This document shows, piece by piece, positions 1 through 9,118 of a stretch of 64,000 bases of DNA; within the stretch, counting starts at the first letter, position 1; every line of letters starts with the position of its first letter. The notes under the pieces are model-generated. The model made no database searches and was not told the origin of the DNA. It saw nothing but the letters and a program-made list of their open reading frames with translations. Source of the DNA: Fusibacter bizertensis (lineage in GTDB: Bacteria; Bacillota; Clostridia; Peptostreptococcales; Acidaminobacteraceae); NCBI RefSeq assembly GCF_029914245.1, contig NZ_JARYZI010000008.1:62001-126000 (forward strand), in the 5' to 3' direction. Made by a program: the position numbers and the translations under genes.

Positions 1-2
1 AT

Positions 3-1094
3 TTAAGCGATAACTTTCGGTCTGATGCCAATATCGTTTTCACAGCATCCAAACTTATAGAAGGTAACAAACAGCGATTCCAAAAAGAAATGAAACCCTT
101 TCACGATGCAATTATAAAACCACAAATAAAAGTTTTTGATGATTTAGACAAAAGAAATAATTATTTAGCTGAACAATTAATCGATCAAGCTAACTCTCTA
201 GATTCAGTTCAAACCAAAGCGATACTTTATCGTAACAAAGTATCAGCAATTAGCATTGTTGATATGCTTGAAAGAAATCAACAATCATTTCAAATCAAAG
301 ATGCACCATTGAGAGAGTTTGCTCACTGGCTACTTGAAGACCTTATCGCCTTTTTTACACTTGCAATGATTCCTCAGGATCTTGAAAGCTTTCAGCGCAT
401 AGCTTTCAAAATGAACGGTTATATTTCAAGAGAAATGCTTAATTATGTAAAATCAAACCACAGGGGAAGAAGTATTTTTTCAGTTTTAATTGAGATACCC
501 TTTTTGCAAGACTATCAAACCAAAACTCAAGAACGTCTGTATGATCAATTTGAACAGTTAAAGCGCTTGCGTCCATATGATGCCATACATTATATCGAAA
601 CGGAACTCGGTTATCTCGACTACCTTAAAAATAACACTTCAAGATTGGGTTTAACCATGAACTATGCAAGAACCAGATTAGATGCTTATAAAGCCATTGC
701 TAAACCACTTAAGTCGGGGTTCGATTTTATCACTAGAATTTCTTCTCTAAAGGCGTTTTTGCAAACTAATTTTGCAAATTCTAACGAAGCTATCGTTTTA
801 TCTACTATCCACGGCTCAAAAGGTTTAGAATTTGATGAAGTATATATGATCGATGTAAATCCTCAAATTTTTCCAGGTTTTAAAGCAAAAGAAAACGACG
901 CTCTCGAAGAAGAACGCCGTCTGTTTTATGTGGGTTTAACACGTGCCAAAAAGAAGTTTGAGCTACTTCACTCAGAATTTATCAATGGTAGTTATAATGG
1001 CAATTCACTCTTCATCGATGAACTCATCAGCCAATCGCTTACCGAGCACACTTTTAATAACGTCATGGGAAAATCCGCGACTAGCCAAAAATGA
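3..1094 (+). CDS. UvrD/Rep-family DNA helicase, C-terminal part (cut by left edge)
   Basis: Superfamily 1 DNA helicase, ATP-driven 3'-5' unwinding. The reading frame is open to the left edge, so the start lies outside the window; the first ATG at 90 is internal. The first visible codons read LSDNFRSDANIV, the motif IV block of UvrD proteins (NYRS..NI), followed by a typical IEGN segment. Near the C-terminus come motif V (LSTIHGSKGLEFDEVY) and motif VI (EEERRLFYVGLTRAKK), whose arginines contact ATP. The N-terminal Walker A domain is missing only because of the window edge. It is distinct from the full-length pcrA at 18986-21202. Its 3' end overlaps recX, which runs towards it, by 90 bases. 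Family is certain; which UvrD subgroup is not. Confidence 0.88.
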   Translation, partial: LSDNFRSDANIVFTASKLIEGNKQRFQKEMKPFHDAIIKPQIKVFDDLDKRNNYLAEQLIDQANSLDSVQTKAILYRNKVSAISIVDMLERNQQSFQIKDAPLREFAHWLLEDLIAFFTLAMIPQDLESFQRIAFKMNGYISREMLNYVKSNHRGRSIFSVLIEIPFLQDYQTKTQERLYDQFEQLKRLRPYDAIHYIETELGYLDYLKNNTSRLGLTMNYARTRLDAYKAIAKPLKSGFDFITRISSLKAFLQTNFANSNEAIVLSTIHGSKGLEFDEVYMIDVNPQIFPGFKAKENDALEEERRLFYVGLTRAKKKFELLHSEFINGSYNGNSLFIDELISQSLTEHTFNNVMGKSATSQK

Positions 1095-1523
1095 TGCAAG
1101 TTTTTGATAAATCTTATATTTATATTTGTATTCTGATTTAATGCGATCCCAATCAATATTGGTGCTCGCTATTTTTTTTTCAAGTATATTTGAGACTATC
1201 TCCTCTGGGGATTCTAAACGCTCTTCTTCTTCATCCATCAGATCATATGCATCTTCGATATCGTTTCGACTCACACCTTTTCTACCAAGTTCCAGCTTGA
1301 TGCGATAATCACCATATCTAAGCCTTCTAGAGCGTATGAAATAATAAGCATAATTAACATCATCTAGATATTTCACTTCCTTAAGCTGGTTAAGGACACG
1401 TTCTATCGTTTCAGTACTATACGCTTTGCCTATTAATTTATCTTCTAAACCTTTTACAGTTCGCATTTGTAGCGAAAGTAAATAAAGGGCATATTCCATC
1501 CCTTTTTCAAACTCCGTTTTCAA
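1005..1523 (-). CDS. recX: RecX family regulatory protein
   Basis: RecX modulates the RecA filament in recombination and SOS signalling. The 172-residue protein is all helical with tandem RecX repeats: an early LxxxxRTVKGLEDKL block and a central YLDDVNYAYYFIRSRR block, followed by the typical YGDYRIKLELGRKGV segment and a third repeat at the C-terminus. The start is TTG at 1523, chosen because a strong GGGAGG site lies five bases upstream; no nearby ATG fits. It is the last gene of a three-gene minus-strand run behind 2300-2671 and 1538-2287, with a gap of only 14 bases. Its tail overlaps the convergent helicase gene. Confidence 0.88.
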   Translation of the reverse strand: MKTEFEKGMEYALYLLSLQMRTVKGLEDKLIGKAYSTETIERVLNQLKEVKYLDDVNYAYYFIRSRRLRYGDYRIKLELGRKGVSRNDIEDAYDLMDEEEERLESPEEIVSNILEKKIASTNIDWDRIKSEYKYKYKIYQKLASFLASRGFSHDVIKSVLGKRLADEFIDEE

Positions 1524-1537
1524 TATGCCTCCCTACA

Positions 1538-2287
1538 CTAGCGTCTACTACTTTTATCTTCTATGGTCACTTCTACATAATCTATATCTATTGAATTTCC
1601 AGTACCAGTTCCATAAGGATGCATCATAATCCGCACTGCACTTTTATCGAGTTTGTAACTGTAAAGTTTATATTCTTTATCATTTAACTTATAAATCATT
1701 TGATTTGAGCGCATATCAAAAATTAGGGTCTCATCTATCCACTCATCATATATCGGTGTAATCAATTGATAATTGTTGTTATACTCCCAGTCTGCAGCCA
1801 AAAACCTAATAACATCTCTTCCAGGTCTCTCTGATTCATACTGTAAATCATATGAATATTCTAGCAGCATTATGCCATCACCTATTGCTGTAAACCACGA
1901 TCCATCCGTTCTATCAGGAACAAGATCTAGGTCTGTCGTTTGATATAGGGCTAGCCCTCCTGCAAAAGTATCATTGCCATGACTTATTTTTACTCTTCTT
2001 TTAATGGTTAAGACATCTTTGCTTTGAAGTTCTAATGGTTTACTTAAAAGATATGGCATGACACCTGTTGTATCAGATGAGAGTTTTAAAATTCCATCTT
2101 CTATTTTAACCAAATCATAAGCACGTTTAAAAGTTTCCCACTCACTTACTAACCAAAAATCCTTATCCATCTCATTAAAGTCAAATCGATAGGTTTCCAT
2201 CTGTGCAGGTGTACTTTCATGGGTAGCAATGCTATAAAAAAGAAATGCTGCTATGACAAATAATACAACGATAAATGCTTTTCTCAT
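1538..2287 (-). CDS. Exported or membrane-anchored protein of unknown function, lectin-like
   Basis: A 249-residue protein with an N-terminal hydrophobic segment (about residues 4-20) preceded by MRK, which acts as a signal or anchor. The rest is beta-rich with the pattern of concanavalin-A-like jelly-roll folds: an early DFNEMDKDFWLVSEW block, a central alternating strand region and a late IDIDYVEVTIED strand typical of laminarinase/DUF1080-like domains. No catalytic residues can be assigned. It starts 12 bases after the preceding small membrane protein gene, behind an AAGGATG ribosome site. I do not recognise the family at gene level; the fold suggestion is inference. Confidence 0.6.
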   Translation of the reverse strand: MRKAFIVVLFVIAAFLFYSIATHESTPAQMETYRFDFNEMDKDFWLVSEWETFKRAYDLVKIEDGILKLSSDTTGVMPYLLSKPLELQSKDVLTIKRRVKISHGNDTFAGGLALYQTTDLDLVPDRTDGSWFTAIGDGIMLLEYSYDLQYESERPGRDVIRFLAADWEYNNNYQLITPIYDEWIDETLIFDMRSNQMIYKLNDKEYKLYSYKLDKSAVRIMMHPYGTGTGNSIDIDYVEVTIEDKSSRR

Positions 2288-2299
2288 TATTTCACATCC

Positions 2300-2671
2300 T
2301 TAGAGTGTTTTAGTTTTTTCGACAATTTCTTCCACATCTTTTAATCCGATGATAAATTTGTACTTAGGCTGTAGTTTTTCAAACTTGAGTTCAAAAACAA
2401 ATTGGATCACATCAACCGATTGCCATGTTATGTTGATATCTTTGACCCATGTTGAGAGTTTAATTTCCTTTAGATGATCAAGTAATAACGCTTTTAATCT
2501 CAATAAATCAACAAATCCTTTAGGTGTTTTTTTCAAATACCCAAAAGTAGCGACCAAAATGGTTTCACGGACGCGCTTAAAAATCAAAAATTGCTTAAAG
2601 CTCCTATAGCCCTCGATTAAAACAAATATAATAAAGGTTGCAATACCCGATATCAAAATATTATTTAGCAT
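2300..2671 (-). CDS. Small membrane-anchored protein of unknown function
   Basis: A 123-residue protein with one N-terminal membrane helix (about residues 5-21, rich in I, F and V) followed by a basic stretch (YRSFKQFLIFKRVRET) and a soluble tail with alternating strand-like hydrophobics. It begins behind a good AGGAG site. It is first in the run ending in recX. I do not recognise it, and nothing indicates an enzymatic activity. The basic residues after the helix predict that the tail is cytoplasmic. Confidence 0.55.
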   Translation of the reverse strand: MLNNILISGIATFIIFVLIEGYRSFKQFLIFKRVRETILVATFGYLKKTPKGFVDLLRLKALLLDHLKEIKLSTWVKDINITWQSVDVIQFVFELKFEKLQPKYKFIIGLKDVEEIVEKTKTL

Positions 2672-2768
2672 GTTTATCTCCTAATCTAACCCAATCCTTA
2701 AACAAAACACTACAATTTATGCCTTCAACTATCGCTTATTAAGAATATCGTCATTGCAGCTTTATTTC

Positions 2769-3482
2769 TTAATCGAAAGCATGTTCATCATTTTTACTTA
2801 CAATATCCCTTAAAGCCAACAACTCATCTGCTTCAAGTGTACGCCACTCACCTTTTTTAAGACCTTTTAGCATTATATTTAATACCCTAATACGTTTTAA
2901 ATTAACCACTTCATAATCAAGCGCTTCACACATTCTTCTGATTTGCCTATTTAAACCTTGCGTCAAAATAATCTTAAAAGTTCGTTCATCTAATTTTTCT
3001 ACTTCGCATGGTCTAGTTACGGTATCGAGGATGTTGACACCTTTGCTCATATTGTATAAAAAAGCTTTTGAGACAGGTTTATTTACAATAACAATGTATT
3101 CCTTTTCATGATAATACCTTGCTTTTAATATGCCATTTGAAAGTTCACCATCATTTGTCATAAGGATTAAACCTTCTGAATTCTTGTCTAAACGCCCTAC
3201 CGGGAACACCCTGGTTGGATAATTAACCAAATTTACAATATTATTTTTAACCTCTGTACTACTTGTACATTCAACGCCTATTGGTTTATATACTGCAAGA
3301 ACTACTTTTTCTTGTGTGTTCTTTATACTTTTTCCGTTAAATAACACTTCGTCATTTGCTTCAACTTGAGTACCAAGAGATGCTACAATTCCATTTATAC
3401 TCACGTTTCCAGCTTCTATCTGCCGATCTGCTTCTCTCCGAGAACAGACACCTGCATCACTTAAAAATTTATTTAGCCTCAT
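2769..3482 (-). CDS. rluF: 23S rRNA pseudouridine synthase, RluF type (RsuA family)
   Basis: Converts a uridine in 23S rRNA to pseudouridine. The protein has an N-terminal S4 RNA-binding domain (MRLNKFLSDAGVCSRREADR, residues 1-60), the catalytic GRLDKNSEGLILMTNDGEL motif (the aspartate is the nucleophile) and a C-terminal QGLNRQIRRMCE block, which fits RluF better than RluB or RsuA. Its ATG overlaps the stop of the upstream nucleoid-protein gene (ATGA at 3479-3482), so the two are translationally coupled. 237 residues is usual for the family. Confidence 0.88.
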   Translation of the reverse strand: MRLNKFLSDAGVCSRREADRQIEAGNVSINGIVASLGTQVEANDEVLFNGKSIKNTQEKVVLAVYKPIGVECTSSTEVKNNIVNLVNYPTRVFPVGRLDKNSEGLILMTNDGELSNGILKARYYHEKEYIVIVNKPVSKAFLYNMSKGVNILDTVTRPCEVEKLDERTFKIILTQGLNRQIRRMCEALDYEVVNLKRIRVLNIMLKGLKKGEWRTLEADELLALRDIVSKNDEHAFD

Positions 3483-4447
3483 AGTAGTTCTCCTAGGTTT
3501 TTAAGTTCAATTGAAACTGATCCATCCGAATTGTTCACAATATTTAAGTTCTCACTTCTAGATACATATTCAAATGGAAGTATAATCTCTACACCACTTG
3601 CAGTTTTTATGCGCTGTGTTCTCTTTAGTTTTTTTGTTTGACCTTCATTCATCTTAAGACTATCTGGATTAACACCTTTTTCATCCAGTTCCTTGAGATA
3701 CGCATCCTTTGAAACTTCTGTATCAAAGCACTCACTAACGATATTCTGCATATCTAAACTACCACTCTCATCTAGATGTTCAGTTACCATTTTTCTAAGT
3801 TTAGCTGTTTTTACAAGTGGTTGGTCATCGTATTTTTCGATTACTTTCTCTGCTGTTTTTGTAATTAGGTCTATTTTGCGTTTTGTGGTCATCACACCAT
3901 TTAAACAAAGTACTTTTTCAGTTATATACCTAGACTTATAGCCATCTATCGTCACTTGTTTGTCTTTTACCAACACTTTGTTTTCAGTGAGATCAATTAA
4001 AAATCCTTCTTCAACCTTTTGTGATTTGTATGGTAAAGTTGTCACTTGCCTTATAATTTTATTTACAATCAAGTTTTCCTGAAGTTCAACAGCATGGGCG
4101 AAACTCGTTCTAAAATTTAATTTTAGAAAACCATAATAGTCACGGTCTTCTCTTTCAAAATGAATACACATCAAATCACATGGTTTAATGTCCTCGCTAT
4201 AAGTCATTGCATCATAAAAAAGATCAGCTACTTGTAGTGAAACCTCTTTAAAAACATGGCCTTCGAGTGTCACTTTAGAATTTGGTGTGTAATCCATCGT
4301 AGATATATCGAGGTTGTCAAAAAATACACCTACGTGCTTTTCTACATAATCTTCTATTTCAAAATCAATCTCTGTTGGTCTTTCCGAAAGTAATTTTACA
4401 TCGCTGATGACATCAAGCACATGTAAGTAAGCTTCTTTAATTTGCAT
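3479..4447 (-). CDS. Nucleoid-associated protein, YejK/NdpA (37-kDa) family
   Basis: Member of the 37-kDa nucleoid-associated protein family: a soluble, acidic, roughly 320-residue protein thought to bind the nucleoid. Typical features are the N-terminal KEAYLHVLD segment, the FDNLDIST block and a central DYYGFLKLNFRTSF block. The start was set at the ATG at 4447 (322 residues) because an AGGAG site lies seven bases before it; a longer reading from 4480 has no ribosome site. It is coupled by a four-base overlap to rluF. In-cell function is poorly known for the Gram-positive members. Confidence 0.78.
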   Translation of the reverse strand: MQIKEAYLHVLDVISDVKLLSERPTEIDFEIEDYVEKHVGVFFDNLDISTMDYTPNSKVTLEGHVFKEVSLQVADLFYDAMTYSEDIKPCDLMCIHFEREDRDYYGFLKLNFRTSFAHAVELQENLIVNKIIRQVTTLPYKSQKVEEGFLIDLTENKVLVKDKQVTIDGYKSRYITEKVLCLNGVMTTKRKIDLITKTAEKVIEKYDDQPLVKTAKLRKMVTEHLDESGSLDMQNIVSECFDTEVSKDAYLKELDEKGVNPDSLKMNEGQTKKLKRTQRIKTASGVEIILPFEYVSRSENLNIVNNSDGSVSIELKNLGELL

Positions 4448-4546
4448 ATTCGCTCCTATTCTTTTAGACGCAAAAAACATCTAAATCGTTCATCTTAATA
4501 AGAATATATTAGGATTTTTAATAATTCAAGTGTTTCTCAAAAAATT

Positions 4547-4586
4547 AAAAGAGATGTTGGCGAAACAAAACCAATCATCTCTTTTT
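4547..4586 (-). terminator. Rho-independent terminator after the chemoreceptor gene
   Basis: Inverted repeat AAAAGAGATG...CATCTCTTTT followed on the minus strand by a run of T; lies 29 bases past the stop of the chemoreceptor gene. Confidence 0.7.
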
Positions 4587-4614
4587 TACTTTGCATGATT
4601 ATATCAACTCTAGT

Positions 4615-6834
4615 TTATTCAACTTTAAATCGATTTGTTTCAGTTTCAAGTACTTGTGCCATGTTTTTAAGCTCTGAGATGCTTGCTGCAATTTCTTCAA
4701 AAGTTGCAACTTGGTTCTCAATGCTAGAACCTATGCGTTCAGATGAAGAAACATTATCCTGCATGATATTTGATAGTTCATCAATTGCTTTTGCCATTTC
4801 TTCTGATATCTGAGACTGCTGAGATGCACCTTGACTTATATTGCTGATTTTGCTAGTGATTCCCTCAATCAAGTTTAAGATAATCTTGAAGCTCTCACTT
4901 GTGTCATGAGCTTCGCTAACGCTGCGCTCCACAAGTGCTTTCTCTTTATTCATAGTTGCACTTGCACCTTGAATATCAGTAGAAATTTGATGAATAATAT
5001 CATTGATTTTAAAAGCTGAACCTTTACTTTGATCGGCTAACTTTCTCACTTCTTCTGCAACAACAGAGAATCCTCTACCATGTTCTCCAGCTCTAGCCGC
5101 CTCAATTGATGCGTTAAGTGCTAGTAGTGAAGTTTGTTCTGCAATCGCATTGATTATATTGACGATTTCTACAATTTCATCAGATGAAAGCTTCAAGGTA
5201 TTAATCACCGTAGCCATAGATTCAGACGATGTCTTCACTTGCTCTATGCTACTAACAACTGTTTCAAGTTTGCCCACACCTTGTTTAGATGCTGAAAGCA
5301 CTTGTTCTGAATCCACAACCACAAGGTCAGCTTCTTTAGAAATCATTTGAGCACTACTAGAAAGTTCTTGGATACTTGCAGTTGTTTGCTGTACAACACT
5401 CGCATTATTTTGTAAGCCATCAATCATAGATTGAACTTCGATGTTGATATGCTCTATACTTTCATTGGCTTGATCTATTGCATCGTGAATTTCATCTGTA
5501 TAACCAGACAATTTAGATGCACTGCCTTTGACCTCTACAACAACCGCTCTAATCTTAGAGACAAACTGGTTAAAGAGTCTTGCCATAGTGCCCATTTCTT
5601 CCTTAGTATGAATATTTAACGACTTAGTTAAGTCACCTTCACCTTCAGAAATGTCCTTTAACATATGATTGACATTATTTACAGGCTTAGAAATAATCGT
5701 TGCAAGAACCACGGCAAATGCAATTGCAAGACCTGTAATAACAATTACTAATAATATCAGCTCTCCTATAAGCATTTTAATTGCATCTGTCATTTTATCT
5801 TTTATAGAAGTGTTTAAAAGTGATGCTATCTCTGAAACACGTGTACTTGACTCTGTAATCGCGGCAAAGTATCCTTCTTCAGGATTTCTACCAATTGTAT
5901 CATCTAATGCAACGAGTTCAGAAAACGCAGCAATATAACCTTCAGAGATAGACTTATATTGATCTTTATAAGATTGTGTAAAATCCCCAAATTGAACTTG
6001 CGTATTTGGGTAATTTAATTGATCTTTTATTTGCTCTAAAAATCTACTTTCTTGAGTATACAGGTAATTCACATGAGCATTATCAAGATTTGCCATCGCC
6101 TTATCGAGATTGCTATCTTGAGGCATCGCGGCTAACTTTGTTTTAAGTTGCTTTTTCATGGTTTCTATTTCACCGACAACCCCATATCGGTCAAAACCAC
6201 GTTTTTGAATGCTCGCGTGCATACCATCAAAATTTGCTTTATATGCTTCAAGTTCTTGTCTGAGAAGTTTCGTTTGATCATATAAATCTTGATTATCCTT
6301 GATCAGTTTAGCATCTGCTAGTTTGTTGATATCTTCAATCGCCCTTTGATAGAATCCAGCAAACGCTATTGTCCGCTCTGTTTGACTAAGTTGTCCATCA
6401 GCTAAATCTGATGCTGCTTTATAAAATTCTTCGTTCGTTCTATCCAAGAGCATGAAGTCCCTTTGAGTTGAATTCATGGATTGAACAGTTGTTCCCAGTT
6501 GATTTTGTGCTTCTATTACAGGAATATAGGTGTAAGCGATCAACCCTATAAAATTGTAAGAAGAAACGGTTACATAAATCAAAGCAAGGATAATCACTAT
6601 AAAACCTGCAAGAACCTTACTTCTGATCTTCCAGTTTTTAAAGTTGAAATTTAACTTGTTTTTCTTTTCTGTTGTATCTTTAGATCTTTTAATTTTAGAT
6701 CCTTTTGCTGTAGATTTACTTGTTTTAACTTTCTTAATTTTTTCTTTCTTTTCTTTTTTCACCTTAGGCTTCTTTGGTTTTTGAGGTTTATCTTTTTTCC
6801 CCAGTTGAGAATTATCGTCGTTCGATTTGATCAT
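4615..6834 (-). CDS. Methyl-accepting chemotaxis protein with lysine-rich N-terminal tail
   Basis: Transmembrane chemoreceptor that signals through CheW/CheA. From the N-terminus: a cytoplasmic tail of about 70 residues with 23 lysines between residues 13 and 60, membrane helix 1 (about 74-100), an external helical sensing domain of about 260 residues, membrane helix 2 (about 358-385, ELILLVIVITGLAIAFAVVL), a HAMP linker, and the conserved hairpin tip ([20 protein letters not shown]) in the signalling domain. The ATG at 6834 is preferred (739 residues); the upstream TTG at 6849 lies inside the GAGGAGG ribosome site. The ligand is unknown. The long basic tail before helix 1 is unusual for the family. 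Confidence 0.9.
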   Translation of the reverse strand: MIKSNDDNSQLGKKDKPQKPKKPKVKKEKKEKIKKVKTSKSTAKGSKIKRSKDTTEKKNKLNFNFKNWKIRSKVLAGFIVIILALIYVTVSSYNFIGLIAYTYIPVIEAQNQLGTTVQSMNSTQRDFMLLDRTNEEFYKAASDLADGQLSQTERTIAFAGFYQRAIEDINKLADAKLIKDNQDLYDQTKLLRQELEAYKANFDGMHASIQKRGFDRYGVVGEIETMKKQLKTKLAAMPQDSNLDKAMANLDNAHVNYLYTQESRFLEQIKDQLNYPNTQVQFGDFTQSYKDQYKSISEGYIAAFSELVALDDTIGRNPEEGYFAAITESSTRVSEIASLLNTSIKDKMTDAIKMLIGELILLVIVITGLAIAFAVVLATIISKPVNNVNHMLKDISEGEGDLTKSLNIHTKEEMGTMARLFNQFVSKIRAVVVEVKGSASKLSGYTDEIHDAIDQANESIEHINIEVQSMIDGLQNNASVVQQTTASIQELSSSAQMISKEADLVVVDSEQVLSASKQGVGKLETVVSSIEQVKTSSESMATVINTLKLSSDEIVEIVNIINAIAEQTSLLALNASIEAARAGEHGRGFSVVAEEVRKLADQSKGSAFKINDIIHQISTDIQGASATMNKEKALVERSVSEAHDTSESFKIILNLIEGITSKISNISQGASQQSQISEEMAKAIDELSNIMQDNVSSSERIGSSIENQVATFEEIAASISELKNMAQVLETETNRFKVE

Positions 6835-7023
6835 GAAACCCCTCCTCAATACTTTATAATTGCGAAATGAAACATTATCTTATATATTATAACGATTTGT
6901 TCATGTTTTTGCCATAGAAATCCAAAAAAAAAAAAATTTCACGTGTTTTTAAAATTATGATTTTCCAATACTTTCAAACATATAAATTTTTCGATACATC
7001 TTAAAATTTGTTAACAAATAAAA

Positions 7024-7054
7024 ACAAAAAAAAGTACTTGTCCAGTACTTTTAA
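7024..7054 (-). terminator. Terminator after HD-GYP gene
   Basis: Minus-strand hairpin AAAAGTACT-(3-4)-AGTACTTTT followed by eight T; lies just beyond the stop of the HD-GYP gene. Confidence 0.8.
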
Positions 7055-7061
7055 TATTTCT

Positions 7062-8972
7062 TTATTCAACGTCTTGATAAATAGACCATATAGACTCTAA
7101 ATTTTCAACAAATACTTTTACAATTTCTGGATCAAGATGGCTTCCTGATGATTCTTTAATCATCTCAACAGAACGTTCAAAACTAAATGGTTCTTTGTAT
7201 GTTCTTTTTGAAGTTAATGCATCAAAAACATCTGCTATTGCAACAATTCTTGCTGGTAATGGAATTTCATTTCCCGCTAGACCATCAGGATAACCAGTAC
7301 CGTCCCATCTCTCATGATGATGGCGCGCGATTTCCTCAGCAAATTTATAAAAATCAGCATCAAAAACTTGTAAACCTTCTCTCAGCGATTTGAAGATATC
7401 TGCACCTACTTTTGCATGCCCTTTCATAATTTCCCATTCTTCTGGTGTCAGTTTGCCAGGTTTTTTCAAAATATGATCTGGCACGCCAACCTTTCCGATA
7501 TCATGTGCCGATGCATTTCTTTCAATTTCCAGCACAAACTTGCGATTTACAGGATAGCCGGGCACAGATTTTTTTCTAAGTCCCTCAGCTATTGCTACAG
7601 AATACCTTACCATCCTCATGATATGATCGCCTGTTTCGTTGTCTTTTTGATCTACCAACTCTGAAAAACTATTGGTAATTCTCGAAAGTACAACTTTCGT
7701 AAAATAAGAACGATTCAGTAACCCGCTGATTTCATAAATTACTTTTTCTGCAAGTTTCAAATTCATTTTATCAAAATGATTTTTTTCACTTGAACTAAAA
7801 AACACAACACCAAAGACTGCCTCCCCCATAATGAGCGGCACAACCAAGTTAGACTGAACACCTTCTTCACGTAACAATCTTAAAGATGCGCTATATGGTC
7901 TTTTCTTAAGTTCTCTCTCTAAATCGTCAGTAACAAATGCTTCTTTAGTATATAAAACTTGCGTCAACGTTGTTTTTTCAAAATTAACTTCAAATCCTGG
8001 CCCAAGTCTCACATTTTCATAATTAGCAACACCAAACTCAGCAATAAACTTCTTTCTGCTATAATCTACGAAGGCGATCCCTACCCGATCAACACCCATA
8101 CGTTTAGTCACTTTATCAAAAAGGCTTTCAATCAAATCATCCATATGATAATACTCAGAAATAAGCTCTTTGACTTCTTTAGTAAATTTTTCTTCATCTA
8201 TTATTTGTCTTACTAATTCTATAATTTCATTTTCTTCACTAAAAATAGCTTTTGTTTTTGGTAGTGCGTCAAAATCATATTGATGCCGCTCCAACTGTAG
8301 AAAGCTTTTGAGTATAAATTGTTGGTCATAAGTCACAAATTTATAAACGCCTACACTAAATAAAATTAAAAATAAAATTAAGGTTATGAAAATCGCGTTT
8401 AAAACAAGGGTAAAATCATTTAAGATTCTATCGTTGATCTCTTCATTGTATGCATTTAGACGCTCTATCCCATCTGTTAGCTTTTGAGTATAAGTCTTAA
8501 GAACTTCTATTGGAGCACTATCAATATCACTCCCGCGAACCAGTTCATCAATCCTAGAAGCACTCAATTTCAAATCAATCGCTGTATCTTGGATCATACC
8601 AACTATTGCTTCATGCCTTGTCAAACTCAATTTGTTTAAAGAGATCATATCTCCTTGATAACTAATAAAATCTTTCTCAATATCTTGTGCCAAAAGATAC
8701 AATGTCTTTTGGTTACTATCAAAAGCCTCTAGTAATTTTATATTGGATTTATTAGAGACGTCATTGCTCACTTGTGTCAATATATTGCTCAAAACTCTTA
8801 TGGGAAGATCCATAGAAAGAATCTCACTATTAAGTGCTTTTAGATGCATGTCACTTTTTTCAATATAGTCTTTTGTTACTGGCACCAAGAAAAAATTAAT
8901 CGAAAAAGCAATTGCTATAAATATCACTATTCCAATCATGATAATTTTGGTGGTTTTTTTTAAGCTGATCAT
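7062..8972 (-). CDS. GAF/HD-GYP domain protein, probable cyclic-di-GMP phosphodiesterase
   Basis: Probably hydrolyses cyclic di-GMP. Order: membrane helix 1 (about 8-32), an external helical segment of about 150 residues, membrane helix 2 (about 193-216), a GAF domain (about 270-435), then an HD-GYP domain with the metal-binding HD (SAHDIGKVGVPDHIL), the paired histidines and the diagnostic HHERWDGTGYPDGL. All signature residues are present, so it should be active. The start is set at the ATG at 8972 (636 residues) with AGAGGA upstream. It follows a good promoter (8992-9020) and ends at a strong terminator, so it is monocistronic. What the sensing and GAF domains bind is unknown. Confidence 0.9.
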   Translation of the reverse strand: MISLKKTTKIIMIGIVIFIAIAFSINFFLVPVTKDYIEKSDMHLKALNSEILSMDLPIRVLSNILTQVSNDVSNKSNIKLLEAFDSNQKTLYLLAQDIEKDFISYQGDMISLNKLSLTRHEAIVGMIQDTAIDLKLSASRIDELVRGSDIDSAPIEVLKTYTQKLTDGIERLNAYNEEINDRILNDFTLVLNAIFITLILFLILFSVGVYKFVTYDQQFILKSFLQLERHQYDFDALPKTKAIFSEENEIIELVRQIIDEEKFTKEVKELISEYYHMDDLIESLFDKVTKRMGVDRVGIAFVDYSRKKFIAEFGVANYENVRLGPGFEVNFEKTTLTQVLYTKEAFVTDDLERELKKRPYSASLRLLREEGVQSNLVVPLIMGEAVFGVVFFSSSEKNHFDKMNLKLAEKVIYEISGLLNRSYFTKVVLSRITNSFSELVDQKDNETGDHIMRMVRYSVAIAEGLRKKSVPGYPVNRKFVLEIERNASAHDIGKVGVPDHILKKPGKLTPEEWEIMKGHAKVGADIFKSLREGLQVFDADFYKFAEEIARHHHERWDGTGYPDGLAGNEIPLPARIVAIADVFDALTSKRTYKEPFSFERSVEMIKESSGSHLDPEIVKVFVENLESIWSIYQDVE

Positions 8973-8991
8973 AAAATCCTCTTTCGCACAA

Positions 8992-9020
8992 AATATATTA
9001 CTGTGAGGGTATTTTATCAA
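8992..9020 (-). promoter_or_regulatory. Promoter of the HD-GYP gene
   Basis: Minus strand: -35 TTGATA (9015-9020), 17-base spacer, -10 TATATT (8992-8997); 20 bases upstream of the chosen start codon. Confidence 0.65.
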
Positions 9021-9045
9021 AATTTATTATTAAATAATAGGCAAA

Positions 9046-9074
9046 TTGGAAAAAAATTTAGTATACTGTAAATA
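9046..9074 (+). promoter_or_regulatory. Promoter of the nitroreductase gene
   Basis: Plus strand: -35 TTGGAA (9046-9051), 17-base spacer, -10 TAAATA (9069-9074). It is back-to-back with the HD-GYP promoter in a 146-base divergent gap. Confidence 0.55.
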
Positions 9075-9118
9075 TCGGTACCCGAAATGATATTTTTCCA
9101 CATTTTAAGGAGGAACCC

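Noticed and set aside
8992-9118. Cyclic-di-GMP riboswitch in the leader of the HD-GYP or nitroreductase genes
   Set aside because: No GEMM-type core is seen; the gap is fully used by two back-to-back promoters and short leaders.
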